Positions 16,913 to 24,494 of a DNA stretch of 64,000 bases are shown piece after piece (position 1 is the stretch's first letter; the number at the start of each line of letters is the position of its first letter). The notes beneath the pieces are model-generated. The model saw only the letters and a program-made list of their open reading frames with translations. It did not search any database and was not told the DNA's origin. Location of the stretch: assembly GCF_016907555.1 (NCBI RefSeq), contig NZ_JAFBCE010000001.1, forward strand, positions 1,426,001-1,490,000, in the 5' to 3' direction. The stretch comes from Microbacterium laevaniformans. Lineage in GTDB: Bacteria; Actinomycetota; Actinomycetes; Actinomycetales; Microbacteriaceae. Position numbers and translations under genes: made by a program.

Positions 16913-17367
16913 GCGACGACGCGGAGACGTTCTATGCGCAGGTCGGCGGGCACGAGACCTTCGTGCGGCTCGTGAATGCCTTCTACCGCGGCGTGGCCGC
17001 CGACGACGTGCTCAAACCGATGTATCCCGAGGACGACCTGGGCCCCGCCGCCGAACGGCTCACCCTCTTCCTCGAGCAGTACTGGGGCGGACCGACGACG
17101 TACAGCGAACGACGCGGGCATCCACGTCTGCGCATGCGGCACATGCCTTTCCACGTCAATCCGGACGCGCGGGATCGATGGTTGACGCACATGCGCCGTG
17201 CCGTCGACGAGCTTGAGCTGTCTCCGCTGCACGAAGCCACACTCTGGGACTACCTCCAGCGCGCCGCGCATGCCATGGTGAACACATTCGAGCCGAGTGG
17301 GATCGGTCCCGAACGGACCCCCACGGCATCCTCGCTACCGCTTCATCCCTCGGATCCGACGAGCTGA
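16909..17367 (+). CDS. glbO: Group II truncated hemoglobin
   Basis: A 152-residue haem protein of the 2-on-2 globin fold, GlbO type, thought to handle O2, NO or peroxide. It shows F-Y at the start of the B helix region (VNAFYRGV), the CD-region tyrosine in MYPED, the proximal histidine in RMRHMPFHV and the tryptophan at G8 in RDRWLTHM. The C-terminal 30 residues are an extra tail. Its GTG start overlaps the mechanosensitive channel stop (GTGA), so the two proteins are co-translated, with GAGGAGAG nearby as ribosome binding site. Confidence 0.95.
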   Translation: MSDDAETFYAQVGGHETFVRLVNAFYRGVAADDVLKPMYPEDDLGPAAERLTLFLEQYWGGPTTYSERRGHPRLRMRHMPFHVNPDARDRWLTHMRRAVDELELSPLHEATLWDYLQRAAHAMVNTFEPSGIGPERTPTASSLPLHPSDPTS

Positions 17368-17408
17368 CGCTCCCCCTCCGGCACGGGACCACGACGAAGG
17401 AGTCGACG

Positions 17409-19070
17409 ATCGCAAAGTCACAGCATCACGAGGCGGACGTGCTCGTGATCGGGTGGGGCCTTGCCGGGCTCGTGGCCGCGACGGAAGCGGCCGCCGCCGG
17501 GCGGCGCGTGATCATCGTCGACCAGGAACCACGCGCCAACCTCGGCGGCCAGGCGTTCTGGTCGTTCGGCGGCCTGTTCTTCGTCGATTCTCCGGAGCAG
17601 CGACGGCTCGGAATCTCCGACTCCCTCGAGCTTGCCCGTCAGGACTGGTTCGCCACGGCGCAGTTCGACCGCGACGATGATCATTGGCCGCGCCAGTGGG
17701 CCGAGGCCTACCTCGACTTCGCGAGCGGAGAGAACCGGGCCTGGTTGAGGGAGAAGGGGGTCGGCTTCTTCCCCGTCGTCGGGTGGGCGGAGCGCGGTGG
17801 ATACAACGCGACGGGCCCGGGAAACTCTGTGCCGCGCTTCCACATCACCTGGGGAACGGGCCCAGGACTGGTCGCGCCGTTCCAGGCATCCGTGGAGGCC
17901 GCGGAAGCGACCGGGCGCATCACGATCCTCCCGCGTCACCGCGTCACGGCACTGAGGACCCACGCGGGGGGTGTGACGGGCGCGCACGGCGACGTGCTCG
18001 CCCCCTCAGCGGCCGCGCGAGGAGAGCAGACGTCGCGGGACGTCGTCGGCTCGTTCGAGATCCTCGCGGCCGCCACGATCGTGTCCTCCGGCGGCATTGG
18101 CGGCAACCACGATCTCGTCCGCGCACAGTGGCCGGCGCGATTGGGCACGCCGCCGACGCGGATGATCACGGGCGTCCCCGCGTACGTCGACGGGTCCATG
18201 CAGCCCGTCGCGCGGGCGGCCGGGGCGCACCTGATCAATGGGGACCGCATGTGGCACTACGTCGAGGGCATCCAGAACTGGAGTCCGATCTGGCCGAACC
18301 ACGGCATCCGGATTCTCCCGGGCCCGTCGTCGGTGTGGCTCGAGGCGACGGGTGCGCGCCTCCCGGTGCCGTTGTACCCCGGGTTCGACACGCTCGGCAC
18401 ACTGGCGCACCTGCGGCGCACGGGACATGACCATTCCTGGTTCGTGCTGTCGCAGAAGATCATCGAAAAGGAGTTCACGCTCTCCGGAAGCGAGCAGAAT
18501 CCCGATCTCACCGGGAAAGACGTGCGTCTGCTGCTGCGTTCGCGACTCGGCAAGTCAGCCGCAGGTCCCGTCAAAGCCTTCATGGACCGGGGAGCGGATT
18601 TCGTCGTCCGCAGGTCGTTGGACGAGTTGATCGAGGGCATGCGGGCTCTTCCCGGTGGCGAGGTGCTCGATCCGGAGCTCGTGCGCCGCGAGATCGAGGC
18701 GCGCGACCGCGAGATCGCCAACGACTTCACGAAGGATGCGCAGATCGCGATGCTCAGATCCGCACGCGCGTTCCGCGGCGACCGCCTCATCCGCACCGCG
18801 GCACCTCACCGGATTCTCGACCCGGCGAACGGACCGCTGATCGCCGTCAAGCTCCACGTCCTCACGCGGAAGTCTCTCGGGGGCATCAAGACAGACCTGT
18901 CGGCACGGGCGTTGGACGAACGGGGCTCCGTGATCCCGGGGCTGTTCGCCGCCGGTGAGGCGGCGGGCTTCGGCGGCGGCGGTGTGCACGGCTACCGGGC
19001 TCTGGAGGGCACCTTCGTCGGCGGATGCCTCTTCTCCGGTCGCATCGCGGGACGGGCGGCAGTCGGTTAG
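17409..19070 (+). CDS. FAD-binding dehydrogenase (flavoprotein, fumarate reductase/KstD-like)
   Basis: A 553-residue flavoprotein of the family related to fumarate reductase and 3-ketosteroid dehydrogenase. It has the dinucleotide fold GWGLAG near the N-terminus, GGQAFWSFGGLF, FHITWGTGPG and the C-terminal FAD contact GEAAGFGGGGVHGYRALEG. The natural substrate is unknown. The start is unusual. The first standard start in frame (GTG 17439) would cut the first beta strand of the FAD fold and has no ribosome binding site, whereas AAGGAG at 17397-17402 sits exactly 6 bases before an in-frame ATC (17409) that restores a normal N-terminus. ATC initiation is therefore proposed. No operon partner is evident. 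Confidence 0.9.
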   Translation: MAKSQHHEADVLVIGWGLAGLVAATEAAAAGRRVIIVDQEPRANLGGQAFWSFGGLFFVDSPEQRRLGISDSLELARQDWFATAQFDRDDDHWPRQWAEAYLDFASGENRAWLREKGVGFFPVVGWAERGGYNATGPGNSVPRFHITWGTGPGLVAPFQASVEAAEATGRITILPRHRVTALRTHAGGVTGAHGDVLAPSAAARGEQTSRDVVGSFEILAAATIVSSGGIGGNHDLVRAQWPARLGTPPTRMITGVPAYVDGSMQPVARAAGAHLINGDRMWHYVEGIQNWSPIWPNHGIRILPGPSSVWLEATGARLPVPLYPGFDTLGTLAHLRRTGHDHSWFVLSQKIIEKEFTLSGSEQNPDLTGKDVRLLLRSRLGKSAAGPVKAFMDRGADFVVRRSLDELIEGMRALPGGEVLDPELVRREIEARDREIANDFTKDAQIAMLRSARAFRGDRLIRTAAPHRILDPANGPLIAVKLHVLTRKSLGGIKTDLSARALDERGSVIPGLFAAGEAAGFGGGGVHGYRALEGTFVGGCLFSGRIAGRAAVG

Positions 19071-19104
19071 TGTGCCATCGCCGCGGGGCGGGTCAGATCA
19101 CGTT

Positions 19105-19773
19105 TCAGGCGACGCCCGTCGCCCGAACCTCCGTCAGCCCCGTGTGCACGCGCGTCCGTGTCAGCACGTGCCCGCGTTGCAGAGTGATCCGCGTCCACGG
19201 GCCGCTGCGCCGAACCGCGGCCGTCTCGCCACCGGCGATGAAGCCCAGAGCGAAGGCGGCGAACGCCACCCCACGGGGCAGCTGGCCCAGCTCCCCGTCG
19301 GCCTCCCCCCAGACCTGGGCGCGCACGAGCCGGACCACGTCTTCGCCGGCGGCCTCGGGGACCGCTTCGGCCACGGCCGCGATGCCCCATTGCGCGCGCG
19401 AGACGAGTGTGGCGGCCTCGATGCTGCTCTCCTCCACCCAGCCGCCCCGCGGCGGAGACACTCCCGCCCACGGTGCCGTGACGGCGGAGTCGGGGAGAAC
19501 AACCGCGCGCGGGTCGTCGCCGATCGTGAGTGACGCGGCATCCACGACGAGATCGCACTCGAGTTCGGGGTCGACGCGCACGAACCGCATCCCCAGCACG
19601 GTCGGGGTGGATTCCAGCAGGCTCTGGGGTGCGAGCGGCGCCGACGTCAGCGCGAGTGTCCCCCCTGCGGCGCGCAGGCGCACGGCGCCGTCACCGAGTC
19701 TCGCAGCGCGGTCGGCGAAAGTGAGGACGTCCGACGTCGTCGAAGGGTCGGGGAACCACAGCTGTGCAGACAT
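19105..19773 (-). CDS. Conserved hypothetical protein, 222 residues
   Basis: I do not recognise a characterised family. The protein is soluble, Ala/Val-rich, with no signal peptide or membrane segment. A region with WGIAAVAEAVPEAAGEDV and a strand pattern with RRSGPWTRITLQRG near the end are the most ordered-looking parts. Third-position GC and length support a real gene. The ATG at 19773 has no ribosome binding site but follows TAGTTT by 7 bases, so the mRNA is likely leaderless. It is convergent with the flavoprotein gene and divergent from the thioesterase gene. Confidence 0.8.
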   Translation of the reverse strand: MSAQLWFPDPSTTSDVLTFADRAARLGDGAVRLRAAGGTLALTSAPLAPQSLLESTPTVLGMRFVRVDPELECDLVVDAASLTIGDDPRAVVLPDSAVTAPWAGVSPPRGGWVEESSIEAATLVSRAQWGIAAVAEAVPEAAGEDVVRLVRAQVWGEADGELGQLPRGVAFAAFALGFIAGGETAAVRRSGPWTRITLQRGHVLTRTRVHTGLTEVRATGVA

Positions 19774-19780
19774 CCGACTT

Positions 19781-19786
19781 AAACTA
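19781..19786 (-). promoter_or_regulatory. -10 box for the hypothetical gene at 19105-19773
   Basis: TAGTTT on the minus strand ends 7 bases before the ATG at 19773. It lies in an unusually AT-rich patch for this genome. Confidence 0.45.
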
Positions 19787-19829
19787 TCAAGCGGTACGGA
19801 TCACGGACGGAGAGCGTGTGGAAGCAGGG

Positions 19830-20696
19830 ATGCGCGGCGAGACCGATCCGGTCGCCGAAATGCTGGACGTCCTGGATATCTCCTCCGGTGACGCCCGGAC
19901 CACCGAGGACATCTTCACCGGGATCTCCCACCCGATGCCGACGGGCCGCATCTTCGGGGGCCAGGTGCTGGCCCAGGCCATCATCGCCGCGGACAGGACG
20001 ACCGGCGACGATCGCGTGCCCCATTCGATGCACGGGTACTTCCTGCGCCCCGGCGACGCGACGCGGGGAGTCACCCTGTCGGTCGATCGCATCCACGACG
20101 GCCGCTCCTTCTCCACGCGCCGCACGCAGGTCTACCAGGACGGGGTGCCGATCTTCTCGATGATCGGCTCCTTCGAACACGAGGATGCCGGGTTGGACCA
20201 CCAGAGCCGCATGCCGGAGGACGTCCTCGGTCCCGAAGAGGCGCTCGCGCGATGGGAGACGACGCGGCGGCATCCGCTGTCGCAGCGTCTTCTGGATCGC
20301 AACCCGATCGAGGTCGTGCATGCCGAGGGAGCGATCTACGACGCGGTGCATGGCGAGCACGTTCCCGCCCAGAACGTCTGGATGCGGGCGAAGCGGCCTA
20401 TCGGGAGCGATCCCGCGCTGCATCGCGCCGTCTTGGCCTATATGAGCGATCTGACCATCCAGGAGCCGGTGCTGCGCGGTCATGGGATCGCCTGGTCGCA
20501 GCCCGGGCTGAAGGTCGCCAGCCTCGATCACGCGATGTGGTGGCACCGGCCCGTGCGCGTCGACGAGTGGCTGCTGTACGTGCAGAACTCGCCCAGCGCG
20601 CGCGCAGGGCGCGGGCTCTCTTCGGGTCGGATCTTCACGCGCGAGGGCGAACTCGTCGCTTCGGTCGGGCAGGAGATCATGGTCCGCGTCCCCTGA
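19830..20696 (+). CDS. tesB: Acyl-CoA thioesterase II (TesB family)
   Basis: A double hot-dog thioesterase of 288 residues, matching the usual TesB length, which hydrolyses medium- and long-chain acyl-CoA. Family blocks are RIFGGQVLAQA, SMHGYFLRPGD and DGRSFSTRRTQVYQDG in the first half, and the acid-bearing YMSDL, then LDHAMWWHRPVR and SSGRIFTREGELVASVGQE in the second. The ATG at 19830 is preceded by GGAAGCAGGG; an in-frame GTG at 19818 after GGAGAG is a possible alternative. It is divergent from the hypothetical gene and convergent with another thioesterase gene. Confidence 0.93.
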   Translation: MRGETDPVAEMLDVLDISSGDARTTEDIFTGISHPMPTGRIFGGQVLAQAIIAADRTTGDDRVPHSMHGYFLRPGDATRGVTLSVDRIHDGRSFSTRRTQVYQDGVPIFSMIGSFEHEDAGLDHQSRMPEDVLGPEEALARWETTRRHPLSQRLLDRNPIEVVHAEGAIYDAVHGEHVPAQNVWMRAKRPIGSDPALHRAVLAYMSDLTIQEPVLRGHGIAWSQPGLKVASLDHAMWWHRPVRVDEWLLYVQNSPSARAGRGLSSGRIFTREGELVASVGQEIMVRVP

Positions 20697-20718
20697 CACC
20701 GGCTGACTCGTCGGGCTG

Positions 20719-21192
20719 TCAGTGCCGCCGGAACGACACCGGGTCACCGAGGTAGGGAGCCCACGCGTCACGCATCGTGTCGGTGAGTCGCACCGGTCGG
20801 AAGGTGTCTGCTTCGACGAGCACGACGGATGAGGATGCCTTCGCATACAGCGTCTGACGCTCGTCGCCGCGCGGGCTGTAGACCTCGTAGCAGACCTCGA
20901 TGCTCGATCCTCCGAGCTTTCCGAACCACATCTGGATGTCGAGCGGCTCGCGCCGGTACGGCACCGGCGCGAGGTACTCGATCTCCTGATGAGCGATGAG
21001 CGTCAGCACACCGGCATCCGTACCCGCCTCGATCACCGCCGTGTCGGGTGCTTCGTCGCCGAAGACCGGCGTCCAGAACACCCGCACACGCGCTTCTTCG
21101 AGCAGCTTCAGCATCGTCGCGTTGTTGACGTGGTTGAAGGCGTCGAGGTCGCCCCATCGCAGGTGGATGGGGACGTGCAGTCGCTCAGTCAC
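20719..21192 (-). CDS. 4HBT-type acyl-CoA thioesterase
   Basis: A single hot-dog-fold protein of 157 residues with RWGDLDAFNHVNNATML, the catalytic-loop pattern of 4-hydroxybenzoyl-CoA thioesterase/YbgC relatives; the Asp in DLDAFNHVNN is the presumed catalytic acid. The GTG start overlaps the end of the ettA gene by 8 bases, so it is read from the ettA transcript. It lies next to a convergent TesB gene, giving two acyl-CoA thioesterases of different folds within 1.4 kb. Confidence 0.92.
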   Translation of the reverse strand: MTERLHVPIHLRWGDLDAFNHVNNATMLKLLEEARVRVFWTPVFGDEAPDTAVIEAGTDAGVLTLIAHQEIEYLAPVPYRREPLDIQMWFGKLGGSSIEVCYEVYSPRGDERQTLYAKASSSVVLVEADTFRPVRLTDTMRDAWAPYLGDPVSFRRH

Positions 21193-22864
21193 GGGTGAGC
21201 TTGCGGTGGGTCGAGCGGTGCGGGTTGGCCGCGTCCGGGCCGAGGCGCTCGATCTTGTTGGCCTCGTACGCCTCGAAGTTGCCCTCGAACCAGTACCACT
21301 TGTCGGGGTGCTCGTCGGTGCCCTCGTAGGCGAGGATGTGGGTCGCGATGCGGTCGAGGAACCACCGGTCGTGGGTGATCACCACCGCGCAGCCCGGGAA
21401 CTCCAGGAGGGCGTTCTCGAGCGAGCTCAGCGTCTCGACATCGAGGTCGTTGGTGGGCTCGTCGAGCAGGAGCAGGTTGCCGCCCTCCTTCAGGGTGAGC
21501 GCCAGGTTGAGACGGTTGCGCTCACCGCCGGAGAGCACCCCCGCCTTCTTCTGCTGGTCCGGGCCCTTGAAGCCGAACTTCGACACATAGGCACGCGAGG
21601 GGATCTCGGTCTTGCCGACCGTGATGATGTCGAGGCCGTCCGAGACGACCTCCCACAGCGTCTTGTTCGGGTCGATGTTGGCGCGGCTCTGGTCGACGTA
21701 GCTGATCTTGACCGTCTCGCCGACCTTGAGATCGCCGCCGTCGAGCGGCTCGAGGCCCACGATCGTCTTGAAGAGCGTCGTCTTTCCGACGCCGTTGGGG
21801 CCGATGACACCCACGATGCCGTTCGGGGGCAGGCTGAAGCTCAGCCCGTCGATGAGGGAGCGATCGCCGAAGCCCTTCTGGAGCTTCTTGGCTTCGATGA
21901 CGACGCTGCCCAATCGGGGACCTGCCGGGATCTGGATCTCTTCGAAATCGAGCTTGCGCGTACGCTCCGCCTCGGACGCCATCTCTTCGTATCGGGCGAG
22001 ACGAGCCTTCGACTTCGTCTGACGCCCCTTCGCCGAGGAACGGACCCAGTCGAGCTCGTCCTTGAGGCGCTTGGCGAGCTTCGCGTCCTTCTTGCCCTGG
22101 ATGTCGAGGCGCTCGGCCTTCTTCTCCAGATAGGTCGAATAGTTGCCCTCGTAGCCGATGAGCCGGCCGCGGTCGACCTCGGCGATCCACTCCGCGACAT
22201 TGTCGAGGAAGTACCGGTCGTGGGTGATGGCGATGACCGCGCCCTTGTACGACTGCAGGTGCTGTTCGAGCCAGAGAACGCTCTCCGCGTCCAGGTGGTT
22301 GGTGGGCTCGTCCAGCAGCAGCAGGTCGGGCTTCTGCAGCAGCAGCTTCGCCAGTGCCACCCGGCGGCGCTCGCCTCCGGAGAGCTTGGTCACCGGCTCG
22401 TCCGCGGGCGGGGTGCGCAGCGCGTCCATGGCCTGCTCGAGCTGCGAGTCGAGGTCCCAGCCGTCGGCCGCGTCGATCTCTTCCTGCAGCACGCCCATCT
22501 CGGCCAGCAGGGAATCGAAATCTGCGTCCGGGTCGGCCATCAGCGCCGAGATCTCGTTGAAGCGGTCGACCTTGGCCTTGATCGCCACGCCCTCCTGGAT
22601 GTTCTCCAGGACCGTCTTGGTCTCGTCGAGCTCGGGCTCCTGCATCAGGATGCCGACAGTGAAGCCCGGCGTCAGCTTGGCCTCACCGTTGGACGGCGCG
22701 TCCAGACCGGCCATGATCTTCAGGATCGTCGACTTGCCGGCGCCGTTGGGGCCGACCATGCCGATCTTGGCCCCGGGGAGGAACGCCATCGTGACGTCGT
22801 CGAGGATGAGCTTCTCGCCCACCGCTTTGCGGGCACGGACCATGGAGTAGATGTATTCGGCCAT
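21185..22864 (-). CDS. ettA: Energy-dependent translational throttle protein EttA (ABC-F)
   Basis: A soluble ABC-F ATPase of 559 residues that binds the ribosomal E site and gates the first elongation step according to energy charge. It has two ATPase domains, each with Walker A (GPNGAGKST, GPNGVGKTT), signature (LSGGERRR, LSGGERNR) and Walker B (LLLLDEPTNHLD, LLLLDEPTNDLD), and the charged linker between them. The ATG at 22864 lies 9 bases after TAGACT (22879-22874, minus) with no ribosome binding site, suggesting a near-leaderless mRNA. The hot-dog thioesterase gene overlaps its 3' end. Confidence 0.97.
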   Translation of the reverse strand: MAEYIYSMVRARKAVGEKLILDDVTMAFLPGAKIGMVGPNGAGKSTILKIMAGLDAPSNGEAKLTPGFTVGILMQEPELDETKTVLENIQEGVAIKAKVDRFNEISALMADPDADFDSLLAEMGVLQEEIDAADGWDLDSQLEQAMDALRTPPADEPVTKLSGGERRRVALAKLLLQKPDLLLLDEPTNHLDAESVLWLEQHLQSYKGAVIAITHDRYFLDNVAEWIAEVDRGRLIGYEGNYSTYLEKKAERLDIQGKKDAKLAKRLKDELDWVRSSAKGRQTKSKARLARYEEMASEAERTRKLDFEEIQIPAGPRLGSVVIEAKKLQKGFGDRSLIDGLSFSLPPNGIVGVIGPNGVGKTTLFKTIVGLEPLDGGDLKVGETVKISYVDQSRANIDPNKTLWEVVSDGLDIITVGKTEIPSRAYVSKFGFKGPDQQKKAGVLSGGERNRLNLALTLKEGGNLLLLDEPTNDLDVETLSSLENALLEFPGCAVVITHDRWFLDRIATHILAYEGTDEHPDKWYWFEGNFEAYEANKIERLGPDAANPHRSTHRKLTRD

Positions 22865-22917
22865 AACGGGCCAAGTCTACGCGGCCGTGGTGACCTCCAC
22901 GGCGTGCGGGCGGCTGG

Positions 22918-23409
22918 TCACCAGTCGATCGGGCGTGTCTGTCCGACCAGGCACGTGCCCTCCGGCACGAGCGGAAGCACGCGCGCCTGCGGGCCGGGTA
23001 CCGACGGGCCGACCTGTCCGACCAGGCACTCGCCCTTCCACTTGACGGAGAACTGGATCGAGTCGGCCTGATTTCCGACCGTCGTCAGATCCTGCGTGAC
23101 TTCCATAGCCGACTTGTCGAAGCCGCCCGCAGTGAGCGCGTCGATGTATGCCCGCCCCTGCGCCGCCTGTGGACCGGACGCCACCGCGTCGACGATCGAC
23201 GTGAAGTAGGGCAGATTCTGGGTGGCAGAGCCGTTCGGCATCAGCGCTGGTCCCGTCGGAGTCGGTGTGGGTGTCGCCGTGGGCGTGAGGGACACCGACA
23301 GTGTGGGTGTCGGGGTGGGGGCTGCGGTGGTGCAGCCGCTGAGCATGAGGACCACGCCGACGCATGCGGCGAGGGAGAAAGGGACCGCACGCTGACCGAC
23401 GTTTCGCAC
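22918..23409 (-). CDS. Secreted lipoprotein (DUF6993-like)
   Basis: A 163-residue exported lipoprotein. An N-terminal charged segment and hydrophobic stretch end in the lipobox LSGC at about residue 26, followed by a Pro/Thr repeat spacer (TPTPT units) and a folded domain of about 110 residues. The C-terminal part contains the same short motif twice, ECLVGQVGP and TCLVGQTRP, with cysteines that could form a disulfide. I assign the family tentatively from the overall pattern; function is unknown. The GTG start follows TAGACT by 6 bases (leaderless). It is directly downstream of ssb but probably separately transcribed. Confidence 0.82.
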   Translation of the reverse strand: MRNVGQRAVPFSLAACVGVVLMLSGCTTAAPTPTPTLSVSLTPTATPTPTPTGPALMPNGSATQNLPYFTSIVDAVASGPQAAQGRAYIDALTAGGFDKSAMEVTQDLTTVGNQADSIQFSVKWKGECLVGQVGPSVPGPQARVLPLVPEGTCLVGQTRPIDW

Positions 23410-23415
23410 GTCACG

Positions 23416-23421
23416 AGTCTA
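23416..23421 (-). promoter_or_regulatory. -10 box for the lipoprotein gene
   Basis: TAGACT on the minus strand ends 6 bases before the GTG at 23409; there is no ribosome binding site. Confidence 0.5.
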
Positions 23422-23428
23422 GGCGGCG

Positions 23429-23962
23429 TCAGAACGGGGTTGTGTCCTCGCCCGCTGTGGCCCACCCGCTGGCACTGACGAGGGCGACATCCGGTTCTTC
23501 GGGTGAGGAGGCCGCGTCGCTGGAAGCATCCGTGCTCTGTGGAATGTCGGAGGGGCCGTCGCCGGGCACGGCCCACCCCGTGCTTTGCGCCACAGTCGCG
23601 GACGCCGACGGTGTGGTTCCCTTCTGGAAGCTCGTGGTGCCGAACATGAGGTCATGGCCGAGTCCTTCGGCGTCGATCTCGGCGGAGGATCCGCTCTTTC
23701 CTCCCGACTCCCATTGCTTGACGCGGAACCGTCCGGTGACGATGACCCGCTGCCCCTTCTCCAACGATGCCAGGGCGTGATCGGCCAGCTTCCTGTATGC
23801 CGAAACCCAGTACCAATTGGTGTGACTGTCGACCCACTGACCGTTCTCGAGGCGTCGTTCGCTGCTCGCGAGTCGAAAACTGATGGCGGGGATGCCGCCC
23901 GGCAGTTCCCGACGCTCGGGCTGGGACGCGACGTTGCCGATGACGGTGATGCGATCGCTCAT
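23429..23962 (-). CDS. ssb: Single-stranded DNA-binding protein
   Basis: An OB-fold protein of 177 residues that coats single-stranded DNA. The OB core covers about residues 1-115 (ITVIGNVASQPERRE, NWYWVSAYRKLADHALASLEKGQRVIVTGR), followed by a Ser/Ala/Pro-rich linker and a tip EDTTPF. The usual protein-recruiting tip is DDDIPF, so this acidic tip is weakened. That divergence, and the absence of the rpsF/rpsR/rplI neighbours that accompany the main ssb in actinobacteria, suggest a second, specialised SSB (competence or stress type). The ATG follows AAGGAGA. Confidence 0.92.
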   Translation of the reverse strand: MSDRITVIGNVASQPERRELPGGIPAISFRLASSERRLENGQWVDSHTNWYWVSAYRKLADHALASLEKGQRVIVTGRFRVKQWESGGKSGSSAEIDAEGLGHDLMFGTTSFQKGTTPSASATVAQSTGWAVPGDGPSDIPQSTDASSDAASSPEEPDVALVSASGWATAGEDTTPF

Positions 23963-24231
23963 GATGACTCTCCTTGTCTTCGATGCCCGGACGATCCGGC
24001 TGGCGCCGCGACCGGCGTATCCTTCGTGCGCCGCGGCACCCTCAGCGTCCTTCTCGCCGCAGAGCGTCGACGCGAGGCGCGAGCAGATTGTGGAGACGGC
24101 GCCGAAGCGCAGAGATGGGGAGGAGGCGTCGATCGGTCGTCCGACGGCGGCGCCCGGGGGTGCCGACGATGTCGGAGGGAGAACGTATCTTCGAAAGTGG
24201 CGGTGTCAGTGGCGGTGACGGGAGTGGCGAC

Positions 24232-24477
24232 ATGATCAGTGCGGCAACGGCCCTACCTCGGTCCGTGCGCGGGTGTTCCTTGCGAGCGGTGTCCGACCGT
24301 CGGTGGAGGGTCATCGACAGACGCGGCATCGTGATCGGACACGTCCGGCGCGAGCAGTCGGCGCAGGGGACGCGTTTTCACGCGGAGCGCTTCGAACTCG
24401 CCCGAGCCAGAATGCGCGAGCTGGGCTCGTTCTGCAGGCTCGACGAGGCGGTCGAGTGCCTGGCGTATCTGCGCTGA
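24232..24477 (+). CDS. Small conserved hypothetical protein, 81 residues
   Basis: A short basic protein whose ATG follows GGGAG at 7 bases. Features are WRVIDRRGIVIGHV, a beta-hairpin-like segment, and a C-terminal LDEAVECLAYLR. I recall similar small proteins in Microbacteriaceae but no function. It is convergent with the MocR gene (17-base gap) and divergent from ssb; the 269 bases between it and ssb hold no other gene I can support. Confidence 0.7.
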   Translation: MISAATALPRSVRGCSLRAVSDRRWRVIDRRGIVIGHVRREQSAQGTRFHAERFELARARMRELGSFCRLDEAVECLAYLR

Positions 24478-24494
24478 CGAGCAAGCCGCGCTCG

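Noticed and set aside
20996-23071. 691-codon plus-strand frame opposite ettA
   Set aside because: It spans two real minus-strand genes and an intergenic gap; composition only.
23963-24231. A further small gene between ssb and the 81-residue protein gene
   Set aside because: Frames here lack a ribosome binding site or -10 box and give Arg/Ala-rich strings; I see only promoter space.
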